Shown one piece after another: positions 60,576-64,000 of a stretch of DNA of 64,000 nt (positions are counted from its first letter, which is position 1; the number at the start of each line of letters is the position of its first letter). The translations under genes and the position numbers were made by a program. The stretch covers positions 21,935,917 to 21,999,916 of the forward strand of contig NC_092571.1 in the NCBI RefSeq assembly GCF_037975245.1, written 5' to 3'. This DNA is from Apostichopus japonicus (taxonomy: Eukaryota > Echinodermata > Holothuroidea > Aspidochirotida > Stichopodidae). A model generated the notes under the pieces. The model worked only from the letters and a program-made list of their open reading frames with translations. It ran no database searches and was not told the DNA's origin.

Positions 60576-61729
60576 GTAGGTGATTGAGGAGGGCTAAATA
60601 TTGAAAGATGGTGGAGACGTTCCATAATTACAGTTTCTGGGATATTTAAGTTTAGGTGTTTTAGTGCTAACACGGCGGCGTAACTGGCAAGGTCGTCAGA
60701 TTTAATATTAATGTTGGCTTTTTGGAAAGTGTATTGTACTAATTCAATTACAAAGGTTGCGATATTAAGTTTTTTTTTCAGTGACGATTTTATTTGTTAT
60801 TTCAATTTTAGGGGTAAAATTGGTTACATTCGCGTAGGTTCTTTGTTCTTGTTGTTTGTTATTATTTTCAGTTTTAGCTTCTTTAAATTTTGGGCATCCT
60901 TTGTAAAGGGCGACATGAGTCCCTGAGCAATTGGCACATTTTGGGTTTTCTTTTGGTTTGGGACAGTCTTTAACTCTGTGGTTTTCGCCACATCTGAGAC
61001 ATCTGGTTTGATTGTTGCAAGTATGGTGGGTGTGTCCAAAGAGTTGACATTTGAAACATTGAGTGATTTGGGGGGTTTGTGGTATTCTTCTGTTTTGTGT
61101 TTAGAGTATCCTAAGTAGAAACCTTGTTTGATTAGGGATTGTTGAGGCTCTTGTTCTTCAAACGTCATTTTTACTTTCCAAGTTGTATTGTTTGTGGCAT
61201 GACTAATGAGTGTTTTAGTTTGTATTGGGGTGTATTCTTGGTCTTTGAGTTCTTGTTCAATATCTTTGATTTGAATTTCAGGGTTTATGCCACAGGCTAC
61301 TACGGAGAAGTTTCCTTGTCATACTTTTTGGGGGATTCTTGGTTTGGGGTTGCCTAGTTTAGTCTTTTGAGTCCATGGTTTCAGGAGGATATTTGCAGAT
61401 TTAGGGTCATGGGGGTGATTAGGATGTCGTTACTACGAAGACGGTTTATATTTGAGATCATGGCATTTGGTTTTTCTTCATTGATTAGTTTAGCAAGTGT
61501 TTATTGGGTTTTTTGATAGTTCTGGTAAGATTCCTGATACAATGATTGTTTGAGCGAACTTTTTGGTGGTTGGTTTGGAGTTAGGAGATGGGTTTATTTC
61601 AACGTAGATTGGACGTTGTCTTTTTCTGCTATTTTTGTACAGGGATCCAGTCATTAATGTCTATGTCAAAATCAGAGAGGTTTAGGTTTTCGACTAGGGG
61701 GGCGGTTATAGGTGGGTAAGGGGTTGTCA
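60572..61729 (-). pseudogene. LINE ORF1 (gag-like, three zinc knuckles)
   Basis: ORF1 starts with MTTPYPPITAP and carries a DWIPVQK motif typical of Jockey ORF1 proteins, followed at once by an in-frame stop. Between about 61,063 and 60,905 three CCHC-type zinc knuckles can be read: C-x2-C-x4-H-x4-C, C-x2-C-x3-H-x4-C and C-x2-C-x3-H-x6-C. In this family the knuckles bind element RNA in the ribonucleoprotein. The distal part runs to a TGA that overlaps the ORF2 start. A frameshift at an A-run (about 60,770) and several stops make it inactive. Confidence 0.8.
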
Positions 61730-61988
61730 TATTGGCAAAACAGCCCCTCCCTACGGGTTTTAAATGGCTTCTATACAATGAAATTGATCATAAACTTCAC
61801 TTACCAGAAAGAATTAGTCTCCAACCTAAGACGGCAGACGGAAAGAATAGGAACTCCTTTTGAAGAGACACACAAATGAATTGAAAGTGTACTCGGCAGC
61901 GTTGTGTTGGTATCCAAGGACGCGTACGTTTTGTAAATGGCGAGTAAGTCATAGAGTGAAGGATGATGGGGTGGCGCTATGTCAAAAA

Positions 61989-62072
61989 GCTAACTGTTGA
62001 CCAACATAATCCACAGAACCCTAAGAAAAGGAGAGGAATGCAAAAGAACTTAGCCAGTTTTCTTCAAAGTAA
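61989..62072 (-). pseudogene. Partial duplicate of the ABCC exon start and its flanking intron
   Basis: On the minus strand TCTGTGGATTATGTTGGTCA encodes SVDYVGQQ, the equivalent of SVAYVAQQ in the exon at 62,794-62,970. The upstream intron sequence (CATTCCTCTCCTTT and AAGAAAACTGGCTAA) also matches that exon's intron. The acceptor AG has become GG, and the exon stops after about ten codons. This is the broken edge of a local duplication. Confidence 0.65.
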
Positions 62073-62084
62073 GTCTCGTACATT

Positions 62085-63003
<919 letters not shown>

Positions 63004-63159
63004 TCACTTTTCTTCAAAGTAACAGCAAAAGTAAAAAAGTCAAACCCTGTTAACAACCAAACTGTCAGCCGTGAGACAAAACATGTATACTCTTCTAGAG
63101 GGGCAATTTGTGAAAGAAATGGAATTTTATGTTCAGATCAAAGTTATTGGACACTGGTT

Positions 63160-64000
63160 TGAACAACTCTCAAAAAAGACCTCACTAAATACCAACTCGT
63201 TCCATCAAACTAGGTACAATGTCTTATTAATTTTAGACAACCAAAATACTTATTACAAATTCATTCCAACAAACTAAGGCAACAGGTTTCATTAATTTAG
63301 CACAAAACAGACCACACTAATTAGCAACTCATATCAATAAACTAAGGCAGAACTTATCAATTTAATACAAACACACCACACCAATTACCGACTGGTTCCA
63401 ATAGGCTAAGGCCGAGGTCTTATACATTTAGCACAAAAATGTCTCCTACATTTCTAATTAAAAACTAATACCAATAAACTAAGGCACCATGTCTCAATAA
63501 TTTAGCACAAAAACAGACTACTGTACATTAATTAGCATCTCATGCCAATACACTAAGAAACCAATTAGCTTCATTTTGATGTTGTCATGGTTGCTTGGAA
63601 TGAGTGGAATGTGTCACTCTGTACAAACTATATCATGGAACTTGTTCAGCCTTTCTGTAAGAATAGTAGTTTAGCACAAAAAAAACAACATCAAATACCG
63701 ACTGGTTCCAACAGGCTAAGGCACCATGTCTCATACATTTAGCACAAAAACAAGAACACACCAAATACCCACTGGTTCCAACAGGCTAAGGCACTGTGTC
63801 TCGTACACTTAGCACAAAAACAGACAACACCAAATACCGACTGGTTCCAACAGGCTAAGGCACCGTGTCTCGTACATTTAGCACAAAAACTGACCACACC
63901 AAATACCAACTTGTTCCAACAGGCTAAGGCACCGTGTCTCGTACATTTAGCACAAAAACTGACCACACCAAATACCAACTTGTTCCAACAGGCTAAGGCA
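63160..64000. repeat. About 69-bp tandem repeats, right block running off the window
   Basis: Units of 69-70 bp (CTGGTTCCAACAGGCTAAGG, CACCGTGTCTCGTACATTTA, GCACAAAAAC and a GACCACACCAAATACC segment) are nearly identical after 63,690. They become progressively diverged towards 63,160, with a non-repeat insert at about 63,560-63,665. The array continues past 64,000. The minus-strand 79-residue frame here is a by-product of the period. Confidence 0.9.

Larger units (their letters stand above)
57393..61765 (-). mobile_element. Near full-length Jockey-type LINE, decayed
   Basis: The minus-strand element has a 5' UTR near 61,765, ORF1 (61,729-60,572), ORF2 (from 60,575) with endonuclease and reverse transcriptase, a 3' UTR and an A-run at 57,393-57,402. 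The ORFs overlap by ATGA, as in Jockey/I-type LINEs. Both ORFs are interrupted by stops and frameshifts. The insertion lies in an SRP68 intron in the same orientation as that gene. A fragment of the same family lies at 49,610-50,420. I found no clear target duplication. Confidence 0.9.

Noticed and set aside
61812-61930. Possible SRP68 or other exon ending at a CTG|GTAAGTGAAG donor (minus strand)
   Set aside because: The donor is good, but the upstream sequence has no recognisable protein or acceptor; it may be a 5' UTR exon or chance.

Overview
The window is nuclear DNA from an animal. It holds spliced genes with GT-AG introns, several non-LTR retrotransposons, hAT-type DNA transposon debris, a tRNA-derived SINE and long tandem arrays. 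Nothing is organised as a bacterial operon. A marine invertebrate deuterostome (echinoderm-like) fits best, because of the mix of hAT MITEs, Jockey-superfamily LINEs and a foldback element resembling sea-urchin TU elements. That placement is an inference, not a demonstrated assignment.

Layout. 1-19,627 is an uninterrupted satellite of about 119 monomers, nearly all 165 bp. Each monomer carries a tRNA-like D arm/A box and B box followed by T-runs. 19.6-30.9 kb is gene-poor and packed with minisatellites, (TA)n and short hAT-related repeats with G/C homopolymer ends, including the C-terminal piece of a hAT transposase. 30,943-42,234 (+) is a mitochondrial 3-oxoacyl-ACP synthase gene (OXSM) with ten recognisable exons; one internal exon of about 58 codons cannot be found. 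Its introns hold a hAT MITE with a perfect 8-bp target-site duplication, a CR1/L2-type LINE and a tRNA-derived SINE. 42.8-44.6 kb holds two more LINE copies in opposite orientation. 46,552-48,101 is a foldback-like element built from the palindrome TTCCACTTAAGTGGAA. 48-52 kb is transposon fragments. 52.2-54.1 kb is a second, unrelated set of tRNA-like tandem repeats. 55,614-57,183 (-) holds the last two coding exons of SRP68. 57,393-61,765 (-) is a decayed Jockey-type LINE with ORF1 and ORF2. 61,989-64,000 contains one ABCC transporter exon (-), a partial copy of it, and an array of about 69-bp repeats running off the window end.

The genes have unrelated housekeeping roles: OXSM in mitochondrial fatty-acid synthesis, SRP68 in the signal recognition particle, and ABCC in membrane export. 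They do not form a functional cluster. The most unusual content is the repeat biology: two independent tRNA-like tandem arrays in one window, satellite monomers that also carry splice-site-like signals, and the palindromic foldback element.
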